The notes under the pieces were generated by a model. It had not been told where the DNA came from. It did no database searches and saw only the letters and a program-made list of their open reading frames with translations. 64,000 bases of DNA from ZC4RG30 sp039932715 (GTDB lineage: Bacteria; Pseudomonadota; Gammaproteobacteria; Steroidobacterales; Steroidobacteraceae). Shown here one piece after another: positions 18,048 through 28,798 of the stretch. How positions within the stretch are numbered: position 1 is the first letter of the stretch; every line of letters begins with the position of its first letter. The DNA lies in NCBI GenBank assembly GCA_039932715.1, contig JBDTPN010000005.1, positions 1 to 64,000 on the forward strand. Reading direction: 5' to 3'. Position numbers and translations under genes: made by a program.

Positions 18048-19544
18048 TCAGTTAACCGCTTTGAGGGGGCTGTCGCGGCGCTGCGCCTTGGCGCCATCCG
18101 AACGCTCCTGTTCGAGCCTTGCCAAGTATTCGGGAGTGACGTCGCCCGTGACGTATTCACCCGAAAAGCACGAGGTGTCGAATTCCCTGATGCTGGCATT
18201 GTCGTGGCGGCAGGCTGCGATCAGGTCTTCGAGGTCTTGATATACCAGCCAGTCGGCGCCGATCTGCCGCGCCACCTCTTCCACATCACGCCCGGCGGCC
18301 ACCAGCTCTGAGGCGGCGGGCATGTCGATGCCGTAAACATAGGGGAAGCGCACCGGAGGGGCGGCGGATGCGAAATAAACCTTGCGTGCGCCGGCTTCAC
18401 GGGCCAGCTCGATGATCTGCGCAGAGGTGGTGCCCCGCACGATGGAGTCGTCCACCAGCAGCACGTTCTTGCCGCGGAATTCCAGGTCGATGGCGCTGAG
18501 CTTGCGACGCACCGAGCGCAACCGCTGTTCCTGCCCGGGCATGATGAAGGTGCGGCCGATATAGCGATTCTTGTTGAAGCCCTCGCGATATTTGATGCGC
18601 AGCTTTTGCGCCAGCTGCAGCGCGCAGGTGCGGCTGGTATCGGGAATCGGGATGACCACGTCGATATCGTGATCGGGATGTTCGCGCCTGAGCTTGTCGG
18701 CCAGCCGCTCGCCCATGCGCATGCGCGCGCGATACACCGAGATGTTGTCGATGATGGAATCGGGTCGTGCGAAATACACGTATTCGAATATGCAGGGGGT
18801 GTGCTTGACGGTGGCAACGCACTGCTGTGTATGCAGGCGCCCCAGCTCGTCGATGAACACCGCTTCGCCCGGCGCCACGTCGCGCACCAGCTCGAATGAC
18901 AGCATGGTCAGGGCCACGCTTTCCGAGGCCAGCATGTATTCCATGCCACGCGCGCTTCTGCGCTGCCCCAGCACCAGCGGGCGGATGCCGTGCGGATCGC
19001 GAAAACCCAGCACGCCGTGCCCGATGATCATGGCCACCACCGCATAGGCGCCGCGGCAACGACGGTACACCGCGTTGACGGCCGCGAAGATGTCGCCCGG
19101 CGTCACGCGCGGCGTGCCTACGCGTTGCATCTCGGAAGCCAACACGTTGAGCAGCACTTCCGAATCGGAACGGGTGTTGAGGTGGCGGCGATCCTCGCGC
19201 GCCAGCACCGCGGAGAGTTCGGCGGCATTGGTGAGATTGCCGTTGTGCCCAAGGCAGATGCCGTACGGGGCATTGACGTAGAAGGGTTGGACTTCCGATT
19301 CGTTGTCACCGCCGGCCGTGGGGTAGCGCACATGGGCAATGCCCACATTGCCGCGCAGGGAATCCATGTCTTTCTGGCTGAACACGTCGCGGACCAGTCC
19401 GCGACCCTTGCTGGCGAAGAGCTCGCCCCCTTCGGCGGTCATGATGCCCGCCGCATCCTGGCCACGGTGCTGCAGTACGGTCAGTGCATCATAAAGCTGC
19501 TGGTTAACCATGCTACGACCGACGATACCGACGATACCGCACAT
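18048..19544 (-). CDS. purF: Amidophosphoribosyltransferase
   Basis: PurF makes 5-phosphoribosylamine from PRPP and glutamine, the first committed step of purine synthesis. The 498-residue enzyme starts MCGIVGI, with C2 as the glutaminase nucleophile and no propeptide. It has the glutaminase domain to about residue 230 and a phosphoribosyltransferase domain with the PRPP motif VLLVDDSIVRGTT near residue 365. It follows cvpA by 16 bases, the common gammaproteobacterial pair. Confidence 0.98.
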   Translation of the reverse strand: MCGIVGIVGRSMVNQQLYDALTVLQHRGQDAAGIMTAEGGELFASKGRGLVRDVFSQKDMDSLRGNVGIAHVRYPTAGGDNESEVQPFYVNAPYGICLGHNGNLTNAAELSAVLAREDRRHLNTRSDSEVLLNVLASEMQRVGTPRVTPGDIFAAVNAVYRRCRGAYAVVAMIIGHGVLGFRDPHGIRPLVLGQRRSARGMEYMLASESVALTMLSFELVRDVAPGEAVFIDELGRLHTQQCVATVKHTPCIFEYVYFARPDSIIDNISVYRARMRMGERLADKLRREHPDHDIDVVIPIPDTSRTCALQLAQKLRIKYREGFNKNRYIGRTFIMPGQEQRLRSVRRKLSAIDLEFRGKNVLLVDDSIVRGTTSAQIIELAREAGARKVYFASAAPPVRFPYVYGIDMPAASELVAAGRDVEEVARQIGADWLVYQDLEDLIAACRHDNASIREFDTSCFSGEYVTGDVTPEYLARLEQERSDGAKAQRRDSPLKAVN

Positions 19545-19560
19545 CCAGCCTTCTCCAATT

Positions 19561-20058
19561 TCAGTTATCGCCGCCGGAATTCAGGATGTAGAGACGTTCA
19601 CCCACCAGCGCGCGCAAAGCCTTCGAAACAGGGTCAACCTGCGCGGCAAGGCGCGAGTGCCGCCACCAGTCTTCACGATCCAGTCGCAGCGTCTGGCCCA
19701 GGATGGCCAGCACGCCCAGTATCACTATGCCGCGCACCAGTCCCAGCAGAAAGCCCAGGAAACGATCAGTGCCACTGAACATGGACATGCGCACGAAATG
19801 TTTGACTATGGCCCCGATAATGGCGCCGACAATCAGTATTGCAAGGAAGAAAATCGCGCGGCTGGCCCACAGGCCATAAGGCTCGACACGCAGCGCACCA
19901 CCCAGGTGCGGCACCAGGCTGGGCGCCAGCTTCCACGAAAGCCACACGGCCAACACCCAGGTGACCAGCGAACACACCGTGAGAAGGAAGCCTCGCATCA
20001 ATCCGGCGATTGCGGAAATCAGGACGATGCCGAGGATGATGTAGTCGAGTGTAACCAT
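19561..20058 (-). CDS. cvpA: CvpA family inner-membrane protein
   Basis: The 165-residue protein has about four hydrophobic helices, beginning with an N-terminal one (IILGIVLISAIAGLMRGF) and the family pattern of Gly-rich segments (FLGFLLGLVRGIVILGV). CvpA was named for colicin V production and is linked to envelope homeostasis; its molecular role is uncertain. It is upstream of purF, as in many proteobacteria. Confidence 0.93.
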   Translation of the reverse strand: MVTLDYIILGIVLISAIAGLMRGFLLTVCSLVTWVLAVWLSWKLAPSLVPHLGGALRVEPYGLWASRAIFFLAILIVGAIIGAIVKHFVRMSMFSGTDRFLGFLLGLVRGIVILGVLAILGQTLRLDREDWWRHSRLAAQVDPVSKALRALVGERLYILNSGGDN

Positions 20059-20105
20059 TGGTCGATCAATTCTACACGACTATGGGCGTGATTCCGGGAT
20101 GAGCA

Positions 20106-20747
20106 CTAAGGCGCGACCAGTGAGGATCCCTTATGACCGGCTGCAGTCAGGCGCGCCTGCAGGGCGGCGGCGGCTGCGCGATCTTCCGAGGGACCTACAA
20201 GAACGCGATACAGTTCCTTGCCATTCTTCGTGGTGGTAGGGGAAACCCTGACTGCATACCCGGCGGAGCCCAGCGTCGCAGCCAGGCGATCTGCGTTGGC
20301 GCGAGTTGAAAAACTTCCCAGCTGCACCCACCACCCACGCGGCACGGATTTGCCGGGCTCTGCTGGTTTGCTGATTTCTACTGGACTGCTGGCTTCAACA
20401 GGTTTGCTGACCTCAGCCGGTTTGCTGACCTCTGCCGGTTTGCTGGCCTCTGCCGGTTTGCTGGCCGCGGGTGCCGGCGTTTTCGCCACTGGCAGCGTTG
20501 GCTGCGCAATCACTGGCGGAGGATTGGCCACCGCGGTTGGCGCAGTTGCCTCGGTAACCTGTTTTCCGGCGCCCAGTTCCATGGTGTAGCTGCGCAGCGG
20601 TGGGCCTGCATCGGCGGCCTGCGCTTCAGGGGCATCGGTGGCGGGTCTTTGCTCGGGTCGGCCGGAAAACAATTCCGGGACGACGATGACCAGGGCGACG
20701 ATGAGGATGAGCGCGCCGGTCAGACGTTCTTTGACTGAGCTGGTCAC
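20106..20747 (-). CDS. SPOR-domain membrane protein (DedD-like)
   Basis: A short cytoplasmic N-terminus is followed by one membrane helix (about residues 10-25), a Pro/Ala/Lys-rich periplasmic linker and a C-terminal SPOR domain (last 75 residues, with WWVQLGSFSTRANADRL) that binds denuded septal peptidoglycan. The GTG of MTSSVKERLTGAL was chosen because it matches the start of DedD relatives and lies 4 bases after the folC stop; an in-frame TTG 18 bases upstream would overlap folC. The linker holds an 18-base tandem repeat encoding a hexapeptide. Likely a cell-division accessory. Confidence 0.88.
   Translation of the reverse strand: MTSSVKERLTGALILIVALVIVVPELFSGRPEQRPATDAPEAQAADAGPPLRSYTMELGAGKQVTEATAPTAVANPPPVIAQPTLPVAKTPAPAASKPAEASKPAEVSKPAEVSKPVEASSPVEISKPAEPGKSVPRGWWVQLGSFSTRANADRLAATLGSAGYAVRVSPTTTKNGKELYRVLVGPSEDRAAAAALQARLTAAGHKGSSLVAP
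20365..20472. repeat. 18-base tandem repeat, about six units, inside the SPOR gene
   Basis: Units start at 20365, 20383, 20401, 20419, 20437 and 20455. The consensus is GGTTTGCTGACCTCTGCC on the plus strand. The three units from 20401 to 20454 differ at only one or two positions; the outer ones are more diverged. Each unit is in frame and encodes Ala-Glu-(Val/Ala)-Ser-Lys-Pro in the periplasmic linker. Confidence 0.9.
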
Positions 20748-20751
20748 CTGT

Positions 20752-22035
20752 CTAGTATAGGCCAAGCGCCTGCATGGCCGGTGCCACGGTCAGGAATGAT
20801 CCGCAGACCACAATGCGATCGCCTGCATGTGCTTGTCCGGCGGCAATGCGCATGCCCTCCTCAATATTCTTGGCCTGCTGTGCGTCGCGGAAAATCTCGG
20901 ATCGCGCTGCCAGTTGGGCGGCGCCCAATCCACGTGGTGCATCTATGCCACAGATGATCCAGGCATCGGCACTGCTGGCCAGTGCCCTGGCCACGCCGTC
21001 CACATCCTTGTCGCCCAGGATTCCGGCCACAAACAGCGTGCGTCCCGCGCATGGACGGGCGGCCAGGTTTTCGGCCAGCACGCGTGCGGCCGGCTCGTTG
21101 TGCGCCACATCCAATATCCATTCAACCGCTCCGGGCACCACCTGGAAGCGGCCCGGTGCAGCCACTGCGCGCAGCGCGGCAGCAACGCCAAGCGCGTCCA
21201 GCGGGCGTGGCAGGCCCATGGCGTGCAAAGCGGCGATGGCCGCGGATGCATTGGCCAGCTGGCGCGCACCAGGCAAGGCCGGCATGGGTAGACCGTTCAA
21301 TTGCAGTCCCGGCATTGCGAAATTCCACGAGTTCTTTTCATCGACTGCACCGACCGCCTGCACTTCGTAGTGATAGTCGCGACCTGCCTGCAGCGCCCGC
21401 GCGCCAATGCGCTGCGCCTCGGCGGCAACCGATGGCGTCATGAGTGGATCGGCCAGCACGGCTATGCTTCCTGCCCGAAACACCCCGGCCTTTTCGCGCC
21501 CGATCACCTCGATGTCGGTGCCCAGCCAGTCCGCATGATCAAGGCCAATTGAACAAACTATCGCCGCCTCGGCATCAACGATGTTCACCGCATCGAGGCG
21601 ACCACCCAGGCCCACTTCCAGCACCGAGAATTCCACGGCACGTGCGCGAAACACCAGCAGCGCAGCCAGTGCGTTGTATTCGAAGAATGTAAGGGTGGTC
21701 TGGCCGCGGGCCGCTTCGATGGCAGCGAATGCCGCCAGGAGTTCGGCGTCCGAGGCCTCTGCCCCATCGACGCGGATGCGCTCGTTGTAGCGCAGCAGGT
21801 GTGGCGAGGTGAATGCGCCGGCCTTGTAGCCATTGGCCCGCAATATGCCGGCCAGACAGGCGACGGTGGATCCCTTGCCATTGGTGCCGGCCACAATCAG
21901 CGCGCGCGATGCCAGAGGCAGCAGGTGGAGTCGCTGGGCCACCGCGCGTATGCGATCCAGTCCCATGTCGATGACCGGACCGTGCACGGTTTCCTGCATG
22001 CGCAGCCAGTCATCGAGGCTGCGCGTTGAGGTCAT
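20752..22035 (-). CDS. folC: Dihydrofolate/folylpolyglutamate synthase
   Basis: FolC adds glutamate to dihydropteroate and polyglutamates to folates. The 427-residue Mur-ligase-family protein has P-loop GTNGKGST near residue 50, the omega-loop TSPHLLRYNERI, and ATP/glutamate-site motifs EVGLGGRLDAVN and DHADWLG. The C-terminal domain has the DVAHNEPAA motif. It is 24 bases after accD. Confidence 0.97.
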   Translation of the reverse strand: MTSTRSLDDWLRMQETVHGPVIDMGLDRIRAVAQRLHLLPLASRALIVAGTNGKGSTVACLAGILRANGYKAGAFTSPHLLRYNERIRVDGAEASDAELLAAFAAIEAARGQTTLTFFEYNALAALLVFRARAVEFSVLEVGLGGRLDAVNIVDAEAAIVCSIGLDHADWLGTDIEVIGREKAGVFRAGSIAVLADPLMTPSVAAEAQRIGARALQAGRDYHYEVQAVGAVDEKNSWNFAMPGLQLNGLPMPALPGARQLANASAAIAALHAMGLPRPLDALGVAAALRAVAAPGRFQVVPGAVEWILDVAHNEPAARVLAENLAARPCAGRTLFVAGILGDKDVDGVARALASSADAWIICGIDAPRGLGAAQLAARSEIFRDAQQAKNIEEGMRIAAGQAHAGDRIVVCGSFLTVAPAMQALGLY

Positions 22036-22059
22036 GTGCGAGCGAGGTCGGCTGAGCGG

Positions 22060-22929
22060 TTAGCTGGCGGCGGCCTGCGGCGGCTGCTTCATCAGCAGTC
22101 GCAGCAGGCGCGCGATCTGGTCGCGCTGGTCGCGGCGGTCCATGATCATGTCCAGCGCGCCCTTTTCCAGCAGGAACTCGCTGCGCTGGAATCCTTCCGG
22201 CAACGTCTCGCGCACCGTCTGCGCGATCACACGCGGTCCGGCGAATCCGATCAGCGCGCGCGGTTCGCCGATGTTGACGTCGCCCAGCATGGCCAGGCTG
22301 GCGGATACACCGCCGGTGGTCGGGTCGGTCATCACGGATATATAAGGCAGGTTGGCGCGCGCCATCTGGGCCAGCGCCGACGCGGTCTTGGCCAGCTGGA
22401 ACAGCGACAGGATGGCTTCCTGCATGCGCGCGCCGCCAGAGGCCGAAAAACAGACCAGGGGCGAGCGGTCGGCGATGCAGCGCTGCGCGGCGCGATAGAA
22501 CCGCTCCCCCACCACCGAACCCATGGAACCACCCAGGAAGGAAAATTCAAACGCGCAGGCCACGATGGGCTCTTCATGCAGCTTGCCGGCCAGCACGATC
22601 AGCGCATCCTTCTCACCCGTGTTTTTCTGGGCGGCCGTCAGCCGATCCTTGTAGCGCTTGCTGTCCTTGAACTTGAGCGGGTCCTCCGGCGTCACCAGGG
22701 CGCCGATCTCCACGCCGGTGCCCGGATCCAGAAAGCGCGTCAGGCGTTCGCGCGCCTTGATGCGCATGTGATGGCTGCACTTGGGACAGACGTGAAGATT
22801 GCGCTCCAGCTCCGCGCGGTACAGCACTGCATCGCAGGCCGGGCATTTGATCCACAGGCCTTCGGGAACGGAACGTACGCGACGTTCTGTATTGATGCGC
22901 GACGGGACGATCTTTTCAAACCAGGACAT
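22060..22929 (-). CDS. accD: Acetyl-CoA carboxylase carboxyltransferase subunit beta
   Basis: AccD with AccA transfers carboxyl from biotin to acetyl-CoA for fatty acid synthesis. The 289-residue subunit starts MSWFEKIVPS and has the zinc ribbon C29, C32, C48, C51, then the crotonase-like carboxyltransferase core (SASGGARMQE, MGSVVGERF). A 9-residue upstream extension would overlap truA and is not favoured. In Pseudomonas trpF sits between truA and accD; here the two genes are 2 bases apart. Confidence 0.97.
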   Translation of the reverse strand: MSWFEKIVPSRINTERRVRSVPEGLWIKCPACDAVLYRAELERNLHVCPKCSHHMRIKARERLTRFLDPGTGVEIGALVTPEDPLKFKDSKRYKDRLTAAQKNTGEKDALIVLAGKLHEEPIVACAFEFSFLGGSMGSVVGERFYRAAQRCIADRSPLVCFSASGGARMQEAILSLFQLAKTASALAQMARANLPYISVMTDPTTGGVSASLAMLGDVNIGEPRALIGFAGPRVIAQTVRETLPEGFQRSEFLLEKGALDMIMDRRDQRDQIARLLRLLMKQPPQAAAS

Positions 22930-22931
22930 GC

Positions 22932-23741
22932 CTACACCATCAGGTCCGCCGGGCACCCCGCGGCAGACAGCATGATATCGGAATCGTCAGGCAAGCCGAA
23001 CACCGCCGGATACTGCACCCGCCACAGATAGAGACCGGCGGCGGGCGCCGTGGCCGGTGCCAATCGCCGGTTGCGGCCTGACAGCACCTCGCGAGCCAGC
23101 TCAGGGGCAGCCTCGCCGGCGCCCACATGAATCAACAGGCCCGCGATATTGCGCACCATGTGATGCAGGAAGGCGTTGGCGGTGACTTCCAGCAGGATGA
23201 ATTCGCCGTGGCGCTGCACGCGCAGTTGTAAAAGGTTGCGCACCGGCGATTTGGCCTGGCATTCGGCCGCACGAAAGGCACTGAAGTCATGCGTGCCCAG
23301 CAACAACAGGCCGGCCTCGGCCATGGCCTGCTCCTGCAAGGGTTTGTAGACGAAGGCCACCCTGCCTGCTGCCAGCGCCGGACGCACCGGGCGATTGAGG
23401 ATGCAATAGCGATAAGTGCGAGCCGATGCTGAATAGCGCGCATGGAAGTGATCCGGAACCGCGCGCGCCCAGCGAACGGCAATTGTTGCAGGAAGACTGG
23501 TATTGGTGCCCAGCACCAGGGCGCGCTCGCCGCGCTGCGCATCGGTGTCGAAATGAACCACCTGGCAGCGCGCATGCACCCCCGCATCCGTCCGACCGGC
23601 AGCGGTTATAGACGTGGAATGGTCCAGCACCTGCGACAGCGCGGTTTCGAGCTGCGATTGCACAGTGCTGAGACCCACCTGCCGCTGCCATCCTGAGAAT
23701 GCGCCGCCGTCGTACTCGACACCGGCGGCAAAGCGCGTCAT
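22932..23741 (-). CDS. truA: tRNA pseudouridine(38-40) synthase TruA
   Basis: TruA forms pseudouridine at positions 38-40 of tRNA anticodon arms. The 269-residue protein has catalytic D52 in AAGRTDAGVHA, and the conserved FHARYSAxxRTYRY-type stretch near residue 100. It lies 27 bases after fimV and 2 bases before accD. Confidence 0.97.
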   Translation of the reverse strand: MTRFAAGVEYDGGAFSGWQRQVGLSTVQSQLETALSQVLDHSTSITAAGRTDAGVHARCQVVHFDTDAQRGERALVLGTNTSLPATIAVRWARAVPDHFHARYSASARTYRYCILNRPVRPALAAGRVAFVYKPLQEQAMAEAGLLLLGTHDFSAFRAAECQAKSPVRNLLQLRVQRHGEFILLEVTANAFLHHMVRNIAGLLIHVGAGEAAPELAREVLSGRNRRLAPATAPAAGLYLWRVQYPAVFGLPDDSDIMLSAAGCPADLMV

Positions 23742-23768
23742 GGGTATGCGGACAAGGCCGGCCGAATC

Positions 23769-26546
23769 TCAGCCCGGGATCGAATCGATCAGCCGCTGGG
23801 CTTCCTGCTTTTGCGTGACCGAGCCTTCCTGCAATACCTCGTTGAGTATATTGCGTGCGCCATCCGGATCGCCCATGTCCATGTAGGCACGTGCGAGATC
23901 AAGCTTGGTGCCCACCTCGCTCATGGTCACCGGTTCGAGCTCTGCCGACAGGGCATCGACTTCAGTGGCGCGAGGGGATTCGAGGCGCTGGGTCTGCACA
24001 TGCTCGCCATCGGCCGGCTTTCTTGATCCCACGTCGAGATCCAGCAGGAAATCCCCATCGTCCAGCTTGCCTTGCTTGCCCGTGGCGTCAGAGCTGTCCA
24101 GATCGTAGTTGAGCTCGAAATCCAGCGAAGGCACGCGTGATGTCTGTGCCGCATCGTCGGTGGAATCGCCCAGCGGCAGCAGCTGCGTGGGATGCAGGCC
24201 TTCCTGCGCCTCGGCAATCATGCGGCGGGAGGTTTCATCAAGGCCAGCCACCAGCGTGGGCGCATCAGGCGACGCCAGTTCGCGCGTCATGCGCGAATCA
24301 TCCATCAGGGATGCACGCGTGGTGTCGAGGCGGCCCAGGTCCAATCCCAGGTCATCCAGTGCCAGCTCAGCGGTCTGGTCGTTGGCGATGAACTGCGTCT
24401 GCGCATCAATCTTCTGGCGCAAGGTGCCGCCATCGTGCAGCTGCGGCTGCTCGACGGTGGGCCCTTCCTGCCCTTCCGGAGCGGCAATGCGCTGGGTCGA
24501 AGTCTCTTCGCCGAATCCTGGCTGGACCATCTGGCGGGTGGTGGCCGTGCGCGACAGCCCATCACCACCGCGTGCCGGATCATCCAGGGAGAAATCCAGC
24601 CGCGCGGTGCCTTCAAGGGGATCCGGCCCGCCGGATCCCAGGTCGAGGTCCATGCCGTCAGGCGTGAATTCCACCGGCTCGCCGTGCAGATCGAAATCGA
24701 TATGGTTCTGGCCGCCTTCGAGATTGAGGTCGACAGCCGAGGGGCCGGGACCTGAATACGTGGCGCTGAACAAGGCGTCCTCGGGGGCCAACTGCTTGCC
24801 CATGATGAGGATCTTTTCCCACTCGCCCGGCTCGGCTACATCGCGAGATGAAGCCAGGTCGCGCGCGGTCTGCAGGAACTGATCCTTGTTGCCCCAGACG
24901 AAGAACACCTCCAGCAGCTTGAGCTTGAGGTCACGCCGTGACGGCTCGCGCTCGATGGCCAGGCGCACCAGGTCCGCTGCCTGATCGTAGAGGCCATAGG
25001 CCATGTGGAAATCTGCTTCGGCCAGCGGATCGCCCTGGTCCAGGGCCGTGCCGGTGTCGAGGCCGGTGCCGGTGACCGACTGGTCCGCATCATCGAAATC
25101 GACAGTGCGCGGCGCTTCGCTGGCAAACGCCGGGCGCTCGCGGGTGCCGGATTCTTCGACCAGGATGCTGCGGTCATCCTGCGACAGCACCGGCTTGCGC
25201 ATGGGGAAGGTGTCGGAGGACAGATCCCGCGATGCGTTGGGCGCAGAGCCAAAGGTGCCAAATGCGGACTCAAAGGAATTGGTACGCCTGCGGCGCATGG
25301 CACGCAGGCCCAGCAGCAAAGCGGCCAGCACCAGCAGGCCTACCGGGATGATCCACAGCGCCTTGAGACGATCGACAAGCGACGGTCCTGCGACAGGTTT
25401 GGGCGCAGCCACCACAGGCTTGGGTTTGGCAACCGGCGCGGGCGGCGCGACTTCGGGTGGGGTTTCTGCAATCGGCTCATTGCTGGCCGGGGGGGTGGCC
25501 GCTACAGGTGCAACGGGCGCGACAACTTCGGGGGGCTGGGAAACCGGCGTCTTGGGTGCAGTTGCACCCTGCAGGCGCGCCAGTTCGGCGTTACGCAATT
25601 CGAGCAGCCGACGTGATTCGGCGAGGTCGGACTCAAGCCTGGTGACCCGATCGCGAAGGGCCTGGTTCTCGGCATTGCCGGCGCTGCCTGCACTGCCACC
25701 GCCCGCAGCGGGTGGAACCAATCGCAGACGCGGATCCGTGGCGGCACCGTCGCTGGTGCGTCCTGGGCTCCAGGCGGCTGATTGCCGGCGGACTTCTGCA
25801 GCTGCTTCGCCGGGATCGACAGCGGAAACGGCGGCCTCGTCAGGCAGGCGCAGTACTGCGCCGGCGTGAAGCTCATTGATGTTGCCACCGAAAGCGGCGG
25901 GGTTGCCCCGATAAATGGCGATCATGGCCCGGTCGTTGGAAGTCGACCCGTACTGCTGCTGGGTGATGCCAGACAGCGAATCCCCCTTGCGGACCACGTA
26001 ACTGCCATCTGCGGAACTGGACCGCGGAGTCGCGGTGGGCGTCGCAGACACCGGTGCCGGTGCTGCCGCAGGCTGGCGCGCAACCACGCCGCTGCGATCG
26101 CCAGCACCGGTCACTGGAGCGGCAACGGGAGCTTCCCTGGCACCTTCAGGCGCAAACACGGGGGGATCAAACAGGACGGTGTATTCGCGCAGATTGCGGC
26201 CGCGGGCCCAGGTGGCTTCCACCAGCAGCGTGGCAAACGGCTCGACCATGGGGGCGCTGGAGTTGAGCTGGATGACGTCGCGGCCGTCGGTGGCCCGGAT
26301 TACTTTGACCTGGATGCCGGTCAAAAACGATGGGTAATCAAGTCCGTAGCGACTGAAAGTCTCGCGCGAAGCAATCTGCGCTTTGAGCGATGCCAGCTCT
26401 TCGGGCGTGGCCGTGAGCTCGATTTCAGCATTGAGCGGGGCGTTGAGCCCCGACTTCAACTGGATAGGTCCCAGCCCCAATGCACTGGATATACCGGGCA
26501 CTACCGCCAGCAGCGACATTGCCACGATTGCAACTCTAAGACGCAT
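23769..26546 (-). CDS. fimV: FimV-like LysM pilus-assembly/polarity protein
   Basis: FimV anchors polar factors and supports type IV pilus assembly through cyclic-AMP signalling in Pseudomonas. The 925-residue protein has a signal peptide (residues 1-23), a FimV N-terminal domain (24-130), a LysM peptidoglycan-binding motif (about 182-240), a short coiled coil, a Pro/Ala-rich linker, one membrane helix near residue 400 (ALWIIPVGLLVLAALLLGL), a long acidic cytoplasmic region and a C-terminal TPR-like FimV domain. The ATG at 26546 has GGAG five bases upstream; an earlier GTG is less likely. Confidence 0.93.
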   Translation of the reverse strand: MRLRVAIVAMSLLAVVPGISSALGLGPIQLKSGLNAPLNAEIELTATPEELASLKAQIASRETFSRYGLDYPSFLTGIQVKVIRATDGRDVIQLNSSAPMVEPFATLLVEATWARGRNLREYTVLFDPPVFAPEGAREAPVAAPVTGAGDRSGVVARQPAAAPAPVSATPTATPRSSSADGSYVVRKGDSLSGITQQQYGSTSNDRAMIAIYRGNPAAFGGNINELHAGAVLRLPDEAAVSAVDPGEAAAEVRRQSAAWSPGRTSDGAATDPRLRLVPPAAGGGSAGSAGNAENQALRDRVTRLESDLAESRRLLELRNAELARLQGATAPKTPVSQPPEVVAPVAPVAATPPASNEPIAETPPEVAPPAPVAKPKPVVAAPKPVAGPSLVDRLKALWIIPVGLLVLAALLLGLRAMRRRRTNSFESAFGTFGSAPNASRDLSSDTFPMRKPVLSQDDRSILVEESGTRERPAFASEAPRTVDFDDADQSVTGTGLDTGTALDQGDPLAEADFHMAYGLYDQAADLVRLAIEREPSRRDLKLKLLEVFFVWGNKDQFLQTARDLASSRDVAEPGEWEKILIMGKQLAPEDALFSATYSGPGPSAVDLNLEGGQNHIDFDLHGEPVEFTPDGMDLDLGSGGPDPLEGTARLDFSLDDPARGGDGLSRTATTRQMVQPGFGEETSTQRIAAPEGQEGPTVEQPQLHDGGTLRQKIDAQTQFIANDQTAELALDDLGLDLGRLDTTRASLMDDSRMTRELASPDAPTLVAGLDETSRRMIAEAQEGLHPTQLLPLGDSTDDAAQTSRVPSLDFELNYDLDSSDATGKQGKLDDGDFLLDLDVGSRKPADGEHVQTQRLESPRATEVDALSAELEPVTMSEVGTKLDLARAYMDMGDPDGARNILNEVLQEGSVTQKQEAQRLIDSIPG

Positions 26547-26651
26547 CAGGACTCCCCGAGACACTCTGACAAAAGCATCGAATCCCGTTCAAAAACATTC
26601 ACTTGGGTTCGATATCTCGCCGCGCACGCCCGCGAGGCAATATAACTTAAC

Positions 26652-27674
<1,023 letters not shown>

Positions 27675-27696
27675 CACATTCCTCTACGAATAAACA

Positions 27697-28782
27697 CTAG
27701 ATTAATGGCGTCGTCGACTTCACATCGGCGTTCTGCGCGCGATTGCGCAGGTAGTGATCCATCAGCGTCAGGGCCAGCATGGCCTCGGCGATGGGCGTGG
27801 CGCGCAGCCCCACACAGGGATCGTGCCGCCCCGTGGTCACCACGTCCACCGGCGCACCGCGCAAGTCTATGGTGCGGCCCGGCACTTGTATGCTGGAAGT
27901 GGGCTTCAGCGTCAGGTGCACTATCACGTCCTGGCCCGAAGAAATGCCCCCCAGCACACCGCCGGAATGATTCGAAAGAAAACCGGCGGGGGTCAGTTCA
28001 TCGCGATGTTCGCTGCCCCGCTGGCTGGCGGCCGCAGTGCCATCACCGATTTCCACGGCCTTGACTGCATTGATGCCCATCATGGCGTGTGCCAGGTCTG
28101 CGTCCAGCCTGTCGAACACCGGTTCGCCCAGGCCCGCAGGCACGTTCTTTGCTATCACCGTCACTTTGGCGCCAACCGAATCTCCAGCACTTCGCAGGTT
28201 CCAGATGTATTCCTCAAGCTCCGTTACGCGCGAAGGATCCGGGCAGAAAAACGCATTGTCATAGGCCGCGGCAGGATCACGCGGCTGCAAGACTATCGTG
28301 CCCACCTGGCTCACGTAGCCGCTGATCTTCACGCCCAGGCGCGTCGCCAGGTATTTGCGTGCAATCGCGCCAGCAGCCACGCGCATCACTGTCTCGCGCG
28401 CCGAGGAACGACCACCGCCACGATGATCGCGCAGGCCATATTTTTGCTGGTAGGTGTAGTCGGCGTGCCCCGGCCGGAACCGGTCGCGCAGCTTGTCGTA
28501 GTCGCGCGCGCGCGCATCGGTGTTCTCGATCAGCAGGCCGATGGGCGTGCCAGTGGTCACGCCTTCGAATACGCCGGAGAGTATGCGTACGGCGTCGGAT
28601 TCCTTGCGCTGGCTGACGAATTGCGAAACGCCGGTGCGGCGACGATTAATGTCGGTCTGCAGGTCGACCTCCGACAATGGCAGGCCCGGGGGACAGCCAT
28701 CGACAACGCAGCCCAGCGCCGGCCCATGGCTTTCACCAAAGGTGCTGACTACGAAAGACTTGCCGAAACTGTTACCCGACAC
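27697..28782 (-). CDS. aroC: Chorismate synthase
   Basis: AroC converts EPSP to chorismate using reduced FMN. The 361-residue protein carries the signature blocks GNSFGKSFVVSTFGESHG at the N-terminus, RFRPGHADYTYQQKYG and DHRGGGRSSARET in the middle. It lies 16 bases after prmB and 22 bases before asd. Confidence 0.98.
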   Translation of the reverse strand: MSGNSFGKSFVVSTFGESHGPALGCVVDGCPPGLPLSEVDLQTDINRRRTGVSQFVSQRKESDAVRILSGVFEGVTTGTPIGLLIENTDARARDYDKLRDRFRPGHADYTYQQKYGLRDHRGGGRSSARETVMRVAAGAIARKYLATRLGVKISGYVSQVGTIVLQPRDPAAAYDNAFFCPDPSRVTELEEYIWNLRSAGDSVGAKVTVIAKNVPAGLGEPVFDRLDADLAHAMMGINAVKAVEIGDGTAAASQRGSEHRDELTPAGFLSNHSGGVLGGISSGQDVIVHLTLKPTSSIQVPGRTIDLRGAPVDVVTTGRHDPCVGLRATPIAEAMLALTLMDHYLRNRAQNADVKSTTPLI

Positions 28783-28798
28783 TTACAGACCTCACAAA

